Part shown: piece by piece, positions 26,347 through 33,866 of the stretch
How positions within the stretch are numbered: position 1 is the first letter of the stretch
Layout of the letters: every line of letters begins with the position of its first letter
Assembly (NCBI GenBank): GCA_002280405.1
Contig: NCDY01000017.1
Location: 1-36,909 of the forward strand
Source of the DNA: Rhodobacterales bacterium 32-66-9
Lineage (GTDB): Bacteria > Pseudomonadota > Alphaproteobacteria > Rhodobacterales > Rhodobacteraceae
DNA length: 36,909 nt
Direction of reading: 5' to 3'
The notes under the pieces: generated by a model
What the model was told of the DNA's origin: nothing
Database searches by the model: none
The model's input: the letters and a program-made list of their open reading frames with translations, nothing else
Made by a program: the position numbers and the translations under genes

Positions 26347-26402
26347 GGCGGAGCGCGGGATGCGGTGCGATCCTTGCACATCGCAAGTCACGGGAGACGA
26401 CC

Positions 26403-27248
26403 ATGGCCTACAAATCACTCCTGACCGTTGCCACTTCGTCCGAGGGCGTGCCTGGCACCGTCACGGCGGCCGCAGGGATCGCGCAGAAACTGGACGCCCA
26501 CCTGGACTGCCTGGCGCTTGGCGTGGACCGCACCCAGATCGGCTATTCCTATGTCGGTGCCGGTGCCGTGGTCATCGCGGCGGCGATGGAGCGCGCCGAA
26601 GTTGAGGCGCGCGAGGCCGAGGCGGCACTGAACGCAGCCCTCGGGGCACAGGAGCTGCCTTTGCGGTCGTCCGTCGAATCGGTGGTGACCCAGCTTGGCG
26701 CGCTGACCGATGTCGTGGCCGCCCGAGCGCGCTATGCCGACCTCGTGGTGCTGCCCTTGCCCTACGGCAAGGCGCGCGGGGTCGAGGACGAAGCCGTGAC
26801 CGAGGCGGCGCTCTTCGAGGGAATGGCCCCGGTGCTGATCGTGCCGCCCTCCGGGATGAAGACGATCGAGCCGAGGCGGATCATCGTCGCCTGGAACCAG
26901 ACCCGCGAGGCTCTGGTGGCGGCGCGCCGCGCGATGCCCTTCCTGCGTCAGGCCGAAATGGTGCAGATCGTGGTCATCGATCCGCCGACGCATGGGGCGG
27001 AACGGTCCGACCCCGGCGGGCTTCTGTGCCAGTTGCTTGTCCGGCACGGCGTCCGCGCCGAGGTTTCGGTGCTGGCGAAAACCTTGCCGCGGGTGTCCGA
27101 GGTGCTTGCCCGCCAGGCGCGCGATTTGGATGCAGAGCTGCTTGTCATGGGGGCCTACGGCCATTCGCGGTTCCGCGAGGCGATCCTTGGCGGTACGACC
27201 CGCGACATGCTGGAGCATGCCGAGGTTCCGGTCTTCCTGGCGCATTGA
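26403..27248 (+). CDS. Tandem-domain universal stress protein (UspA family)
   Basis: The 281-residue protein holds two Usp folds. The first (about 1-145) starts MAYKSLLTVATS and lacks a clear nucleotide loop. The second (about 155-281) starts RRIIVAWNQTREA and ends with GAYGHSRFREAILGGTTRDML, the Gly-rich ATP-binding loop. GAGAC precedes the ATG at 26403. It is divergent from ccoN across two FNR-type boxes, so it is probably induced at low oxygen with the oxidase. It faces the wecB-like gene convergently with 49 bases between. Confidence 0.9.
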   Translation: MAYKSLLTVATSSEGVPGTVTAAAGIAQKLDAHLDCLALGVDRTQIGYSYVGAGAVVIAAAMERAEVEAREAEAALNAALGAQELPLRSSVESVVTQLGALTDVVAARARYADLVVLPLPYGKARGVEDEAVTEAALFEGMAPVLIVPPSGMKTIEPRRIIVAWNQTREALVAARRAMPFLRQAEMVQIVVIDPPTHGAERSDPGGLLCQLLVRHGVRAEVSVLAKTLPRVSEVLARQARDLDAELLVMGAYGHSRFREAILGGTTRDMLEHAEVPVFLAH

Positions 27249-27297
27249 CCGCCGCCGGGCGGCCGGGCGGACGGGGTGCCGTGATGATCCTGTCCGG

Positions 27298-28521
27298 CTA
27301 CTGCGCGAAGCGCGGCTGCTTGACCGGCCTGCCGGACTGGCTGACGATCACCGGTTCGCCGGTCGGGACCGTCGCGTCGCGGCGGGAAAGCAGCAGCGCG
27401 GCGATCCGTTTCGCTGCGGTTCCGTCGCCAAAGGGGTTTGCCTTGCCGCGCAGTTCGGCCCTGCCGCCCCGCGCCAGGATCTTGCGGCCCGCGCTGAGAA
27501 TGCGGTCGGGATCCGTTCCGGTCAGTTGCGCGAAACCGGCAGCGATCGCCTCGGCCCGTTCGGATTCGTTGCGCACCACCAGGATCGGAACCCCGAATGT
27601 CGGAGCCTCCTCCTGCACACCACCCGAGTCGGTGACGATCAGGGATGCCAGGCTCATGAGGTAGACGAAATCCTCATAGCCCAGCGGGTCGAGCAGGCGC
27701 ACATTGGGCTGGTCGGCCAGCACGCTTCGGATGCTGCCCGATACCGCCGGATTGGGATGCACCGGCAAAACGAAGGCATGATCGCGAAACTCTTCGGCCA
27801 GATCGCGAAGCGCCATCGCGATCCCGGTCAGGACCGAGCCGTGGCTTTCGCGGCGATGAAGCGTGACGAGCACGATCGGCTTGCCGTCGGAAAGCCCCCG
27901 CTGCCAGGCATCCAGCCGCAGCGAGGTGTCAGCCGATCTGGAGATCGCGGCCCGGATGCCGATCAGCGCATCGACCACGGTATTGCCGGTCAGGTGAACC
28001 CGGTCCGGAGCGATGCCTTCGGCGAGCAGGTTCTGCCGCGCCCATTCGGTCGGGGCAAAGTGCAGGTCGGCAATCGGCGCGATCATCCGGCGATAGCCTT
28101 CCTCGGGCCAGGGACCGGCGAGATTGCCGGTGCGCAGGCCCGCCTCGACATGCGCGACGGGAACGCCGGCATGAAATGCGGCCAGCGCCCCGGCCAGCGC
28201 CGTCGAGGTATCGCCCTGCACGACGATCCGGTCCTGCGGCAACCGGTCCAGAAACGCCGAGATCGCCCGATGCAGACCGGTGAAGCGGGCGCCGGCCGTC
28301 GTCGCGGCCCGGTCAAGCGCAAGCTCGACGTCGGGCGCGATCCCGAAGCTGGTCAACGCGTCGTGCGCCATCGTGGGGTGCTGGCCGGACAGGCAGACCG
28401 TCACCCGGACCGCCGACTCGCGCTGCAGGGCCAGGACGACGGGGGCAAGCTTGATTGCCTCTGGCCGGGTGCCGATCATGACCAGGATCCGAAGTTTGCG
28501 CATGCTGCGATCATGAAACAT
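27298..28521 (-). CDS. wecB: UDP-N-acetylglucosamine 2-epimerase, non-hydrolysing (WecB type)
   Basis: The 407-residue protein interconverts UDP-GlcNAc and UDP-ManNAc for surface polysaccharide. Motifs follow the family order: GTRPEAIKLAPV near the N-terminus, VQGDTSTALAGALAAF, HVEAGLRTG, EEGYRRMI, VTLHRRES, LPVHPNPAV and DSGGVQEEAPTFGVP. After the last motif it reads VVRNESERAEA where many relatives have RDTTERPE, a mild change near the active site. The ATG at 28521 is preceded by GGGGTAGGA; an in-frame ATG at 28503 has no ribosome site and is the alternative. No other sugar gene is nearby, so it stands alone. Confidence 0.88.
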   Translation of the reverse strand: MFHDRSMRKLRILVMIGTRPEAIKLAPVVLALQRESAVRVTVCLSGQHPTMAHDALTSFGIAPDVELALDRAATTAGARFTGLHRAISAFLDRLPQDRIVVQGDTSTALAGALAAFHAGVPVAHVEAGLRTGNLAGPWPEEGYRRMIAPIADLHFAPTEWARQNLLAEGIAPDRVHLTGNTVVDALIGIRAAISRSADTSLRLDAWQRGLSDGKPIVLVTLHRRESHGSVLTGIAMALRDLAEEFRDHAFVLPVHPNPAVSGSIRSVLADQPNVRLLDPLGYEDFVYLMSLASLIVTDSGGVQEEAPTFGVPILVVRNESERAEAIAAGFAQLTGTDPDRILSAGRKILARGGRAELRGKANPFGDGTAAKRIAALLLSRRDATVPTGEPVIVSQSGRPVKQPRFAQ

Positions 28522-28915
28522 GTTCCTACCCCGTTCGCTGACATTCCCGTGCCAACAGAACCGCAGAAATAGCTTAGGGAAGGCCTAACACGTCACGGGA
28601 GAGGCCGGGGCGCGGGCAAGGGTCCGGCCGGGCTTTCCCACCGTTCCGGGCCGCTGAGGGGACTGCCGATCCGCCACCAGATCGTGGGGTGAATCTTTGT
28701 CTATTCAATATGTTAGCTCAGATCTCTTCGGCTTGCGGCCGGGAGTTTTCGTCCAGCCCGCAGACAGGCACCAACCCTGCCAGTCTTGCGGTTTTGCGGC
28801 AAATTTGCGGCAATTCACCCCCGGCCTTCGCCGCCATGGGTGCTGCTTGCACCGGCCGACGCATCGCGATCGGCAACCGGGCCCGCGCGCCCCGCGGAAC
28901 GCCGCGACGATGCGG
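28522..28915. other. 394-base gap between wecB and the MerR-type gene
   Basis: Upstream of wecB this holds a small inverted repeat TTAGG-N5-CCTAA (28574-28588), an A/T-rich patch around 28694-28735 that may contain a promoter, and the paired palindromes at 28793-28814. No gene is supported. Confidence 0.45.
28793..28814. promoter_or_regulatory. Two adjacent TTTGCGGCAA palindromes
   Basis: TTTGCGGCAAA (28793-28803) is directly followed by TTTGCGGCAAT (28804-28814), an 11-bp period of a site that is itself symmetric (TTTGC-G-GCAAA). A third partial copy CTTGCGG lies just before. This looks like a tandem operator for a dimeric regulator; the protein is unknown. Confidence 0.4.
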
Positions 28916-29299
28916 TCAGCCGGTGCCCAGCTTCTTCATTTCCTGCACCGCAGTTTCCCGCAAGGCCCGCAAGTCCGCCATCGCGCTGTCAAGCTCTGCC
29001 CGCTGCTTGTCCAGCGCATCAAGCTGGCGGTCGGCAAGTCGCAGCCAGGCCTCAAGCTGGGGGCGTTCGCCCTTCTTGCCGTAGATGAGCAGCCACTGGC
29101 GAATCTCTTCCAGAGAGAAACCGAACCGCCGCCCGCGCAGGATGAGCTTCATCCGGGCGACCTCGCGGGGGCCGTAGAACCGGGCGCGACCCTCCTTCTC
29201 GGGGGCGAGCAATTCGATGTATTCGTAGTAGCGCAGGGTGCGCGGGGTCACGTCGAAGCGGGCGCACATCTCCTTGAAGCTGAGGCGGGTCTCGCTCAT
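28916..29299 (-). CDS. MerR-family transcriptional regulator
   Basis: The 127-residue protein starts MSETRLSFKEM at ATG 29299, with GGAGGA 6 bases upstream; longer frames to 29518 run through the promoter region and into the thioesterase gene. Residues 7-75 form the MerR winged helix-turn-helix with VTPRTLRYYEYIELL and ARFYGPREVARMKLI. A coiled-coil dimer helix rich in Leu, Ala and Glu follows. There is no C-terminal Cys or His effector site, so it is not a classical metal sensor. It is divergent from two thioesterase genes with 109 bases between, a usual layout for a regulator and its target. Confidence 0.88.
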   Translation of the reverse strand: MSETRLSFKEMCARFDVTPRTLRYYEYIELLAPEKEGRARFYGPREVARMKLILRGRRFGFSLEEIRQWLLIYGKKGERPQLEAWLRLADRQLDALDKQRAELDSAMADLRALRETAVQEMKKLGTG

Positions 29300-29408
29300 G
29301 CGCAGTCCTCCCGGGGGGACAGCGTATGGTGCAGCCGGGTTTGGCGCAACGGTTTCGGGGGGTTGCCTTCTGCGGGTCGCGGCAGTTTGATGCCGTCGGA
29401 GAGCGCCC

Positions 29409-29831
29409 ATGCCCGATACCACCGCCATCGCCCGCCGGTTCATCGCAGCCCTGCCGCACAGCCACGCGCTGGGGATGCGGCTGGAGGAGATCGGCCTTGG
29501 TTGCGCGACCATCGCCATGCCCTATGACCCGGCACTGGTCGGCGATCCGGCGACCGGGGTGATCCACGGCGGCGCGGTGTCGGCCTTGATGGACACGGCC
29601 TGCGGCGCAGCCGTGATGTGCCATGCGCAAGCGGGGATCTCGACCGCGACGCTGGACCTGCGCATCGACTACATGCGCCCGGCAACCCCCGGCCAGACCA
29701 TCCGCACCCGGGCCGAATGTCATCATGTCACCCGCAGCGTGGCCTTCGTCCGGGCCGTGGCCACCGATGACGACGAAAGCCGACCGGTGGCGATGGCGAC
29801 CGGGGCATTCACGGTGGAGCGCAAGGAATGA
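29409..29831 (+). CDS. PaaI-family hot-dog thioesterase, first of a pair
   Basis: The 140-residue protein has the hot-dog thioesterase signature HGGAVSALMDTACG (HGG at 53-55, catalytic Asp about 62), then LRIDYMRPATPGQ. It should hydrolyse an acyl- or aryl-CoA thioester. GGAG precedes the ATG at 29409. Its stop overlaps the next start by 4 bases (ATGA). The divergent MerR-type gene is its likely regulator. Confidence 0.88.
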   Translation: MPDTTAIARRFIAALPHSHALGMRLEEIGLGCATIAMPYDPALVGDPATGVIHGGAVSALMDTACGAAVMCHAQAGISTATLDLRIDYMRPATPGQTIRTRAECHHVTRSVAFVRAVATDDDESRPVAMATGAFTVERKE

Positions 29832-30322
29832 ACCCGCCCGAGCCGCTTCACGTCATCAAGCAGCGGCGGGAGGGCTTGTTGCGGGCGTTGGTCGAAGGTG
29901 TGCCCTACATCCGCTTTCTGGGGGTGGAGTTCGACCGGCGCGGCGACGAGTTGACCGCCGTCCTGCCCTTCACGGACAGCCTGATCGGCAACCCTCGGCT
30001 GCCGGCCCTGCATGGGGGGGCAACGGCGGCTTTCCTGGAAATCGCCGCGATGATGGAATTGGCCTGGAACTCGCTTTGGGACGGAGTCGAGGCGGACGGC
30101 GCATTGCCGGACGGCCCGCTGCGCCTGCCGAAGACCATCGATTTCACGGTTGACTACCTGCGGCCTGGTCTGCCGCGCGACGCCTATGCCCGCGCCCGGG
30201 TGAACCGGTCGGGGCGGCGCTACGCCTCTGTCCATGTCGAGGCCTGGCAGGACAACCGCGCGCGGCTTTTTGCGCAGGCGACAGGACATTTTCTGATGCC
30301 GCCGGCCGACCGGAAGCCGTGA
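29828..30322 (+). CDS. PaaI-family hot-dog thioesterase, second of a pair
   Basis: The 164-residue protein is a second hot-dog fold, with LHGGATAAFLEIAAM (HGG at 62-64, acidic E71 in place of the Asp of its neighbour) and TVDYLRPGLPRDAYA. It overlaps the first thioesterase gene by 4 bases. Two different hot-dog proteins made together may form a hetero-oligomer; this is inference. Substrate unknown. Confidence 0.87.
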   Translation: MNPPEPLHVIKQRREGLLRALVEGVPYIRFLGVEFDRRGDELTAVLPFTDSLIGNPRLPALHGGATAAFLEIAAMMELAWNSLWDGVEADGALPDGPLRLPKTIDFTVDYLRPGLPRDAYARARVNRSGRRYASVHVEAWQDNRARLFAQATGHFLMPPADRKP

Positions 30323-30455
30323 CCGCACATTTCCGCGATCGGGTCGCGCGCAGGCGGCCTGGCAACGCGCTGGCTGCCAAGGCCGGGCCTTTGGCGGGTA
30401 AGACTTGCCTTCCCCCCTGCTGCCGGGCCATGATCGGCCGCCAAAGGGGAGCATC

Positions 30456-30911
30456 ATGCGGAAATTCCTCGTCGTGCTGGACGACAGCCGCGAATGCCTG
30501 AACGCCATGCGATTTGCGGCGCTTCGGGCTGCACATACCGGGGGCGGGGTCACGATCCTGTCGGTCGTGCCACCGGAAGAATTCCAGACCTGGATGGGGG
30601 TCGCAGATCTGATGCGGGCCGAGGCGCGCGAACGGATCGAGGCGCATTTCGAGGTCTTCGCCAAGTGGATGCGTGACAAGCAGGGCGTCAACCCCGACCT
30701 TGTCATCCGCGAGGGCGACCCGGTGAACGAGATCCTGAACCTCGTCAACGACGATCCCGAGATCGGCATTCTCGTCCTGGGGGCGGGCAGTGACAAGTCC
30801 GGCCCGGGGCCGCTTGTCACCGCACTTTCGCGGACCTCGGGCAGTCTTCCGATTCCCATCACAATCGTGCCGGGCGACCTTTCGAAGGAGCGGCTGGAGA
30901 GCATCACCTGA
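30456..30911 (+). CDS. Universal stress protein, single domain
   Basis: The 151-residue protein starts MRKFLVVLDDSRECLNAMRF at ATG 30456 after AGGGGAGC; a longer frame to 30405 has no ribosome site. It has one Usp fold with the nucleotide-loop region GAGSDKSGPGPLV and the closing PIPITIVPG. The loop has G-S-D-K-S rather than the usual G-x-x-G spacing, so ATP binding is uncertain. It stands alone after the thioesterase pair. Confidence 0.85.
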   Translation: MRKFLVVLDDSRECLNAMRFAALRAAHTGGGVTILSVVPPEEFQTWMGVADLMRAEARERIEAHFEVFAKWMRDKQGVNPDLVIREGDPVNEILNLVNDDPEIGILVLGAGSDKSGPGPLVTALSRTSGSLPIPITIVPGDLSKERLESIT

Positions 30912-31217
30912 AGCCTTACATCCGCGATATGTCTTGCCTAGGGCCATGGCGGCCCCCCGGATCGAGGGACGGTTCGGCCTGCGCGGGGCGATTGATCGGA
31001 CCCCATTTCCGGCACCGCGAGCCGATGCCGATCTGGATGTCGGCGGCATTCCGTGACAGTCTGCGGCTGGACGGGGAATGCCGGAAAGCCGGTGCGGCGG
31101 ACAAGGCAGGCCACGGCGCCATGGTCTCGACGGGGCTTGGAATGCCGGATGTGATGACGACCGCGCAAGATGCAGGGCTGGGTCCGGTCGGACCATGGCG
31201 AAGGGTAACCCGATAGA
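30912..31217. other. 306-base gap between usp and dgkA, nothing recognised
   Basis: No gene, repeat or clear hairpin was found. GGGTAACCCGATAGA just before dgkA gives only a weak ribosome site. Confidence 0.35.
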
Positions 31218-31589
31218 ATGACCGACCCGGTGAAGCCGCCGCGCAAGTCTGGCGGAGCACATTTCTTCGCCGCCGCAGGCTATTCGCTGGGCGGGTTGCG
31301 GCGTCTGGCGCGGGAAAGCGCCTTCCGGCAGGAACTGGCCTTGATCCTGGGCCTGGTGCTGCTGCTTCTGATCTTCCGGGCGTCGCCGGCCGAAATTCTG
31401 GGACTGCTGGTTCTTGGCTGTCTTCTGGTGGCGGTCGAGGCGCTCAACACCGCGCTGGAGGTTCTGGTCGATCACCTGTCGCCCGGCTGGTCGCAATTTG
31501 CCAAGGAGACCAAGGATCTCGGCTCGCTGGCCGTGGCCTGTGCGGTCGGGGCGACCGTCCTTTATGCGGGCATCGTGCTGTTCCTTTAG
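31218..31589 (+). CDS. dgkA: Diacylglycerol kinase, prokaryotic DgkA family
   Basis: The 123-residue membrane enzyme phosphorylates diacylglycerol to phosphatidic acid for phospholipid recycling. It has three membrane segments and the conserved ESAFRQEL (about 33-40) and the signature VEALNTALEVLVD, whose Glu and Asn residues bind metal and ATP. The length is normal for the family. Its stop is followed at once by a long hairpin that belongs to a repeat element. Confidence 0.93.
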   Translation: MTDPVKPPRKSGGAHFFAAAGYSLGGLRRLARESAFRQELALILGLVLLLLIFRASPAEILGLLVLGCLLVAVEALNTALEVLVDHLSPGWSQFAKETKDLGSLAVACAVGATVLYAGIVLFL

Positions 31590-31686
31590 ATCGGGATGAT
31601 GTTTGATGGAAACATCATCCTGATCTCGATTCCCGGCGGTCGCGTGATTGATGCGGAAAACCGGAGTCCGTTTTTCCTCATCACGC
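31589..31686. repeat. Two-hairpin palindromic intergenic element after dgkA
   Basis: The first hairpin has a 16-bp stem (31589-31604 with 31610-31625, one G-U pair) and loop GATGG. The second is imperfect: GCGTGAT (31642-31648) pairs with ATCACGC (31680-31686), enclosing GGAAAA and TTTTCC arms around CCGG-AGT-CCG. The order hairpin, TCTCGATTC, GGCGGTCGCGTGAT, GGAAAACCGG resembles dispersed palindromic elements I remember from rhizobial and rhodobacterial genomes. The first hairpin may also end dgkA transcription. Confidence 0.6.
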
Positions 31687-31811
31687 TCTGGGCGGACGGT
31701 GCCCGGGGCTGCCATCGCATAGCCGCCATGCGGTCGGGTGCCTTGGTCCCGCGGTCGGGCAGCACTAACTTCCGCCTCAGGGAGGAGGCCCCGCGAAAAA
31801 GGTGCACACCG
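31687..31811. other. Gap between the hairpin element and the small gene
   Basis: These 125 bases hold the presumed promoter and ribosome site (AAGGTG at 31799-31804) of the small downstream gene. No other signal is clear. Confidence 0.3.
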
Positions 31812-31988
31812 ATGACCGTCCATCCCTTCCCGCGTCCGCGTCCGCCGCAACCGCCGGTCGACCCGTATTTCCAGACCGACCGCCGCCCCGCAGGCCCGGT
31901 CCGCCTGCGCGCACTGGGCGCGCTTGACCAGATGTATGCCTATTTTGGCAGCGATACCGCCAGAACTTTAGAACCGTTCCAGACTTGA
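31812..31988 (+). CDS. Small hypothetical protein, Pro/Arg-rich start
   Basis: The 58-residue protein starts MTVHPFPRPRPPQPP at ATG 31812, about 7 bases after AAGGTG. The N-terminal half is rich in Pro and Arg, and the C-terminal half reads RLRALGALDQMYAYFGSD, a likely amphipathic helix. No signal peptide or membrane segment is seen. The frame is open upstream to 31596 but that part crosses the hairpin element. It lies 52 bases before the Nfu gene. The family is not recognised with certainty. Confidence 0.5.
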   Translation: MTVHPFPRPRPPQPPVDPYFQTDRRPAGPVRLRALGALDQMYAYFGSDTARTLEPFQT

Positions 31989-32040
31989 CGCAGGAGGCCG
32001 CAAGGCGCATATCCGACAGGAACAGTCGGAGACCGAATGC

Positions 32041-32604
32041 ATGTTCATCCAGACCGAATCCACGCCGAACCCCGCAACGCTGAAATTCTTGCCCGGCCAG
32101 ACCGTTCTGGACCTCGGAACGGCGGATTTCCCCAGCGCCGAGGCGGCGGCAAGGTCGCCGCTGGCCCGGCGCATCTTCGCGGCCGGCGGTGTGACCGGCG
32201 TCTTCTTCGGCACGGATTTCGTTACCGTGACCAAGGCGGAAGGGGTCGACTGGCCCCATATCAAGCCCCAGATCCTGGGCGCGATCATGGAGCATTTCCA
32301 GTCCGGCCAGCCGGTGATCGAGGGTGAGGGTGCCGCAGGCGGCGGCCATGCCGAACACACCGGCGAAGATGGTGATGTGGTCCGCCAGATCAAGGAGCTG
32401 CTGGACACCCGCGTGCGGCCCGCCGTGGCTCAGGACGGCGGCGACATCACCTTCCACGGCTTTGACCGGGGCGTGGTCTATCTGCACATGCAGGGTGCCT
32501 GCGCGGGGTGCCCGTCCTCGACCCTGACGCTGAAGATGGGGATCGAGAACCTCTTGCGGCACTACATCCCGGAAGTGCTGGAAGTCCGCCCCGTCGCGGC
32601 CTGA
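32041..32604 (+). CDS. Nfu-type iron-sulfur cluster scaffold/carrier protein
   Basis: The 187-residue protein has an N-terminal Nfu domain (1-90, MFIQTESTPNPATLKFLPG) and a C-terminal NifU-like domain (about 113-187) with the cluster-binding pair C154-A-G-C157 and PAVAQDGGDI. The middle linker is Gly/Glu/His-rich. It carries [4Fe-4S] clusters to target enzymes. The start at 32041 follows GGAGA. The tsaB frame opens 8 bases after the stop. Confidence 0.93.
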   Translation: MFIQTESTPNPATLKFLPGQTVLDLGTADFPSAEAAARSPLARRIFAAGGVTGVFFGTDFVTVTKAEGVDWPHIKPQILGAIMEHFQSGQPVIEGEGAAGGGHAEHTGEDGDVVRQIKELLDTRVRPAVAQDGGDITFHGFDRGVVYLHMQGACAGCPSSTLTLKMGIENLLRHYIPEVLEVRPVAA

Positions 32605-32611
32605 TCCCTGC

Positions 32612-33292
32612 GTGGCGGCTCCTCGCTCCCTTTCGGTCGCTCCTCGCGGGTTGGCCGGCGACGAGAAGTCGAAGACGCACGAGGAGTGTCCAGTCCTCGC
32701 CTTCGACACCTCGGCAGCGCATTGCGCGGCCGCTTTGCTGTTGCCCGACCGCGTGATCCAGCGGCTGGAACCGATGGACAAGGGTCAGGCCGAACGGTTG
32801 ATACCCCTGCTTGAGGAAGTGCTGGCCGAAGGCGGGCTTGAGTGGTCGGACCTGAAGGCGCTCGCGGTGGGAACGGGACCGGGGAACTTCACCGGCGTCC
32901 GGATTGCCGTCGCCGCCGCACGGGGGCTGGCCCTGGGCCTTGGCATTCCGGCGGTTGGCGTGACGCGGCTGGAGGCGCTGGCCCATGGCCTGCCCAGACC
33001 GCTGCGGGTGATCGAAGATGCTCGGCGCGGTGAGGTCTATGCCCAGGACTTCACCGAAGATGGCCCCGGCATCGCCCGCCTGGCTGACGCACATTCCTTG
33101 AGCTCCGCCACGAACGTCACCGGCGGCGCTGCCGGACCCGCTGCCTTGCCGCCCGCGCTGCCGCTTGCCGAAGCCATCGCCCGCATCGGGGCGGAGCGTG
33201 CCGCCACGCCACAACCCCGCCCCGCACCCTTCTACCTGCGCGGTGCCGACGCCGCCCCGTCGACCGACCCGCCCCCGGTGATACTGCCGTGA
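32612..33292 (+). CDS. tsaB: tRNA threonylcarbamoyladenosine biosynthesis protein TsaB
   Basis: TsaB joins TsaD and TsaE to make t6A37 in ANN-decoding tRNAs. The family start LAFDTSAAHCAAALL appears from about residue 29, with GTGPGNFTGVRIAVAAARGL following. The start is uncertain. The GTG at 32612 gives 226 residues with about 25 not usual for the family and no good ribosome site; no ATG lies near the expected start. Two GCTCCTCGC copies (32618-32626, 32639-32647) fall in this odd leader. The stop overlaps the rimI start by 4 bases, as is common for this pair. Confidence 0.85.
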   Translation: MAAPRSLSVAPRGLAGDEKSKTHEECPVLAFDTSAAHCAAALLLPDRVIQRLEPMDKGQAERLIPLLEEVLAEGGLEWSDLKALAVGTGPGNFTGVRIAVAAARGLALGLGIPAVGVTRLEALAHGLPRPLRVIEDARRGEVYAQDFTEDGPGIARLADAHSLSSATNVTGGAAGPAALPPALPLAEAIARIGAERAATPQPRPAPFYLRGADAAPSTDPPPVILP

Positions 33293-33720
33293 CGCCCGAG
33301 GCGCTTGCCACGCTGCACGCCCGGGTATTCCGCACTCCGCCGCCGTGGAGTGCTGCCGTATTTGCGGGCTTTCTTGCCGATCCGCTGGCCTTCCTGCTGG
33401 TCGAGGGCGATGCGGGTTTCCTTCTGGGTCGCGCCGTCGCAGGCGAGGCCGAGCTGCTGACCCTGGCCGTGGCCCCCGACGCCCGGCGTCGCGGCCTTGG
33501 ACGCGGGCTTGTGGCCCGGTTTCTCTATCAGGCCCGGCTGCGTGGGGCCGAAAGCGCCTTTCTGGAAGTTTCGGCGGAAAACGCCCCTGCCATCGGACTT
33601 TACGAATCGGCGGGCTTTACCCGGTCGGGTATGCGGCGGGGCTATTACCGGACACCCGAAGGCACCCGGATCAATGCGCTGGTGCTGTCCCGCGCGCTGC
33701 CGCTACCGCCCAAGACCTGA
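33289..33720 (+). CDS. rimI: Ribosomal protein-type N-acetyltransferase (RimI family)
   Basis: The 143-residue GNAT enzyme starts at a GTG at 33289 that overlaps the tsaB stop (GTGA). The acetyl-CoA loop is RRRGLGRGLV after LLTLAVAPDA, and the C-terminal part has LEVSAENAPAIGLYESAGF and RRGYYRTPEG, both typical of RimI. It acetylates a protein N-terminus, by family the ribosomal protein S18. Its pairing with tsaB supports the call. Confidence 0.9.
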   Translation: MTPEALATLHARVFRTPPPWSAAVFAGFLADPLAFLLVEGDAGFLLGRAVAGEAELLTLAVAPDARRRGLGRGLVARFLYQARLRGAESAFLEVSAENAPAIGLYESAGFTRSGMRRGYYRTPEGTRINALVLSRALPLPPKT

Positions 33721-33731
33721 CCAACAGGTCA
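33718..33731. promoter_or_regulatory. Short palindrome TGACC-N4-GGTCA upstream of the BMP importer
   Basis: TGACCAACAGGTCA is a perfect 5-4-5 inverted repeat that starts at the rimI stop codon and lies 136 bases before the binding-protein gene. It could be an operator for the importer, or chance. Confidence 0.25.
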
Positions 33732-33760
33732 AGTTTCTGCCTGAGCGAAAAGAATCCGGC

Positions 33761-33790
33761 TTGACCCCCAAGCAGGCTTCGTCGCTAATC
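33761..33790 (+). promoter_or_regulatory. Possible promoter of the BMP-family importer
   Basis: TTGACC at 33761-33766 and CTAATC at 33785-33790 are 18 bases apart and lie about 80 bases before the binding-protein ATG. The -10 match is modest. Confidence 0.3.
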
Positions 33791-33866
33791 GGCGCAGGTC
33801 TCGCCCGCGACCGGCTGATACCGGCGGACTGGGCGGGCAAGCGTCTAATCAACCGGGAGAACACCG

